39,778 nucleotides of DNA from RGIG995 sp045635765 (GTDB lineage: Bacteria; Bacillota; Clostridia; Oscillospirales; UBA644), in assembly GCA_045635765.1 (NCBI GenBank), contig JAZTWH010000050.1:1-39778 (forward strand). Direction: 5' to 3'. The position numbers were made by a program, and so were the translations under genes. The notes below the pieces were generated by a model. It was given only the letters and a program-made list of their open reading frames with translations, searched no databases and was not told the origin of the DNA. This document shows positions 39,536 through 39,778 of this stretch, one piece after another. Numbering within the stretch: position 1 is the stretch's first letter; every line of letters starts with the position of its first letter.

Positions 39536-39778
39536 ATGGCTGAAAAGAAAACTGCTCCCGTGGCGAAGGTCGAGAAGAACGACAAGAAGCCCGCAGCGAA
39601 AAAACCCGGCGTTTTCAATCGGATTTGGACATTCATCAAGGGAATGCGCAGTGAACTGAAAAAGGTTACTTGGCCTTCCTTCCGTCAGGTCGTAAACAAT
39701 ACTCTGGTTGTTTTGGCTGTGGTGGTTGGTTCCGGTATCTTTATCGGACTTGTCGATCTGCTGTTCAAAGAATTGATG
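39536..39778 (+). CDS. secE: Preprotein translocase subunit SecE, runs to the window edge
   Basis: 81 codons are present with no stop inside the window. A Lys-rich N-terminal extension (EKNDKKPAAKKPG) is followed by the SecE signature FIKGMRSELKKVTWPSFRQVVNNT and one membrane segment (LVVLAVVVGSGIFIGLVDLLF). The sequence is almost complete, as SecE usually ends soon after this helix. RBS TAAGGAGAA. It stabilises SecY in the translocon. Confidence 0.96.
   Translation, partial: MAEKKTAPVAKVEKNDKKPAAKKPGVFNRIWTFIKGMRSELKKVTWPSFRQVVNNTLVVLAVVVGSGIFIGLVDLLFKELM

Overview
The window looks like a chromosomal segment of a low-to-mid GC Firmicute of the class Clostridia, probably an uncultured gut or anaerobic lineage. 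The evidence is AddAB recombination genes, a split transketolase, the ylxM-ffh-rpsP-khpA-rimM-trmD operon, an iron-sulfur L-serine dehydratase, strong AGGAGG ribosome binding sites and sigma-A promoters. No rRNA, tRNA, CRISPR array, phage gene or transposase was seen. This placement is inference from gene content; no 16S or marker-gene comparison could be run.

Layout. 1-5174 (+): the 3' part of addB, complete addA and a GNAT acetyltransferase, closed by a terminator. 5355-8549 (-): an ECF transporter S component, a beta-propeller-like lipoprotein and a D-Ala-D-Ala carboxypeptidase. 8754-12234 (+): the two halves of transketolase and a class B sortase with a long Ser/Asp/Gly-rich tail. 12235-12898: a gene-free control region. 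12899-25370 (+): an eight-gene operon with a very large solute-binding protein, two separate pairs of MalF/MalG-type permeases, a secreted NHL-propeller protein with a C-terminal membrane anchor, a Yip1-type membrane protein and a DUF5696-like lipoprotein. It has no ATPase, regulator or recognisable glycosidase. 25422-28577: a YpsA-like SLOG protein (-), divergent from an mrp - HAD phosphatase - SDR operon (+). 28794-33947 (-): a frameshifted TetR regulator, a small membrane protein, and a peptide/amino-acid operon pepD-pepT-serine dehydratase in which the dehydratase carries an N-terminal HTH domain. 34281-38194 (-): the translation/SRP operon. 38439-39778 (+): a membrane-anchored hypothetical protein, rpmG and the start of secE.

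Two themes stand out. (1) Diverged tandem copies of gene 3' ends, including the stop codon, lie directly downstream of at least four unrelated genes: the GNAT gene, the carboxypeptidase, transketolase C and rimM. Periods are 54-55, 72-73, 27 and 74 bp. A related 72-bp periodic in-frame repeat sits inside addA. In the rimM-trmD gap the repeats carry the trmD ribosome binding site and start codon, and create a 25-codon ORF that overlaps trmD by ATGA. (2) The 12.5-kb operon looks like a composite import and surface-sensing machine of uncharacterised function and is the best candidate for an undescribed system.

Almost every promoter found carries an extended -10 (TGn before the -10 hexamer). The exception is the sugar-type operon, whose promoter is a near-consensus -35/-10 pair with no TGn and has palindromes upstream.
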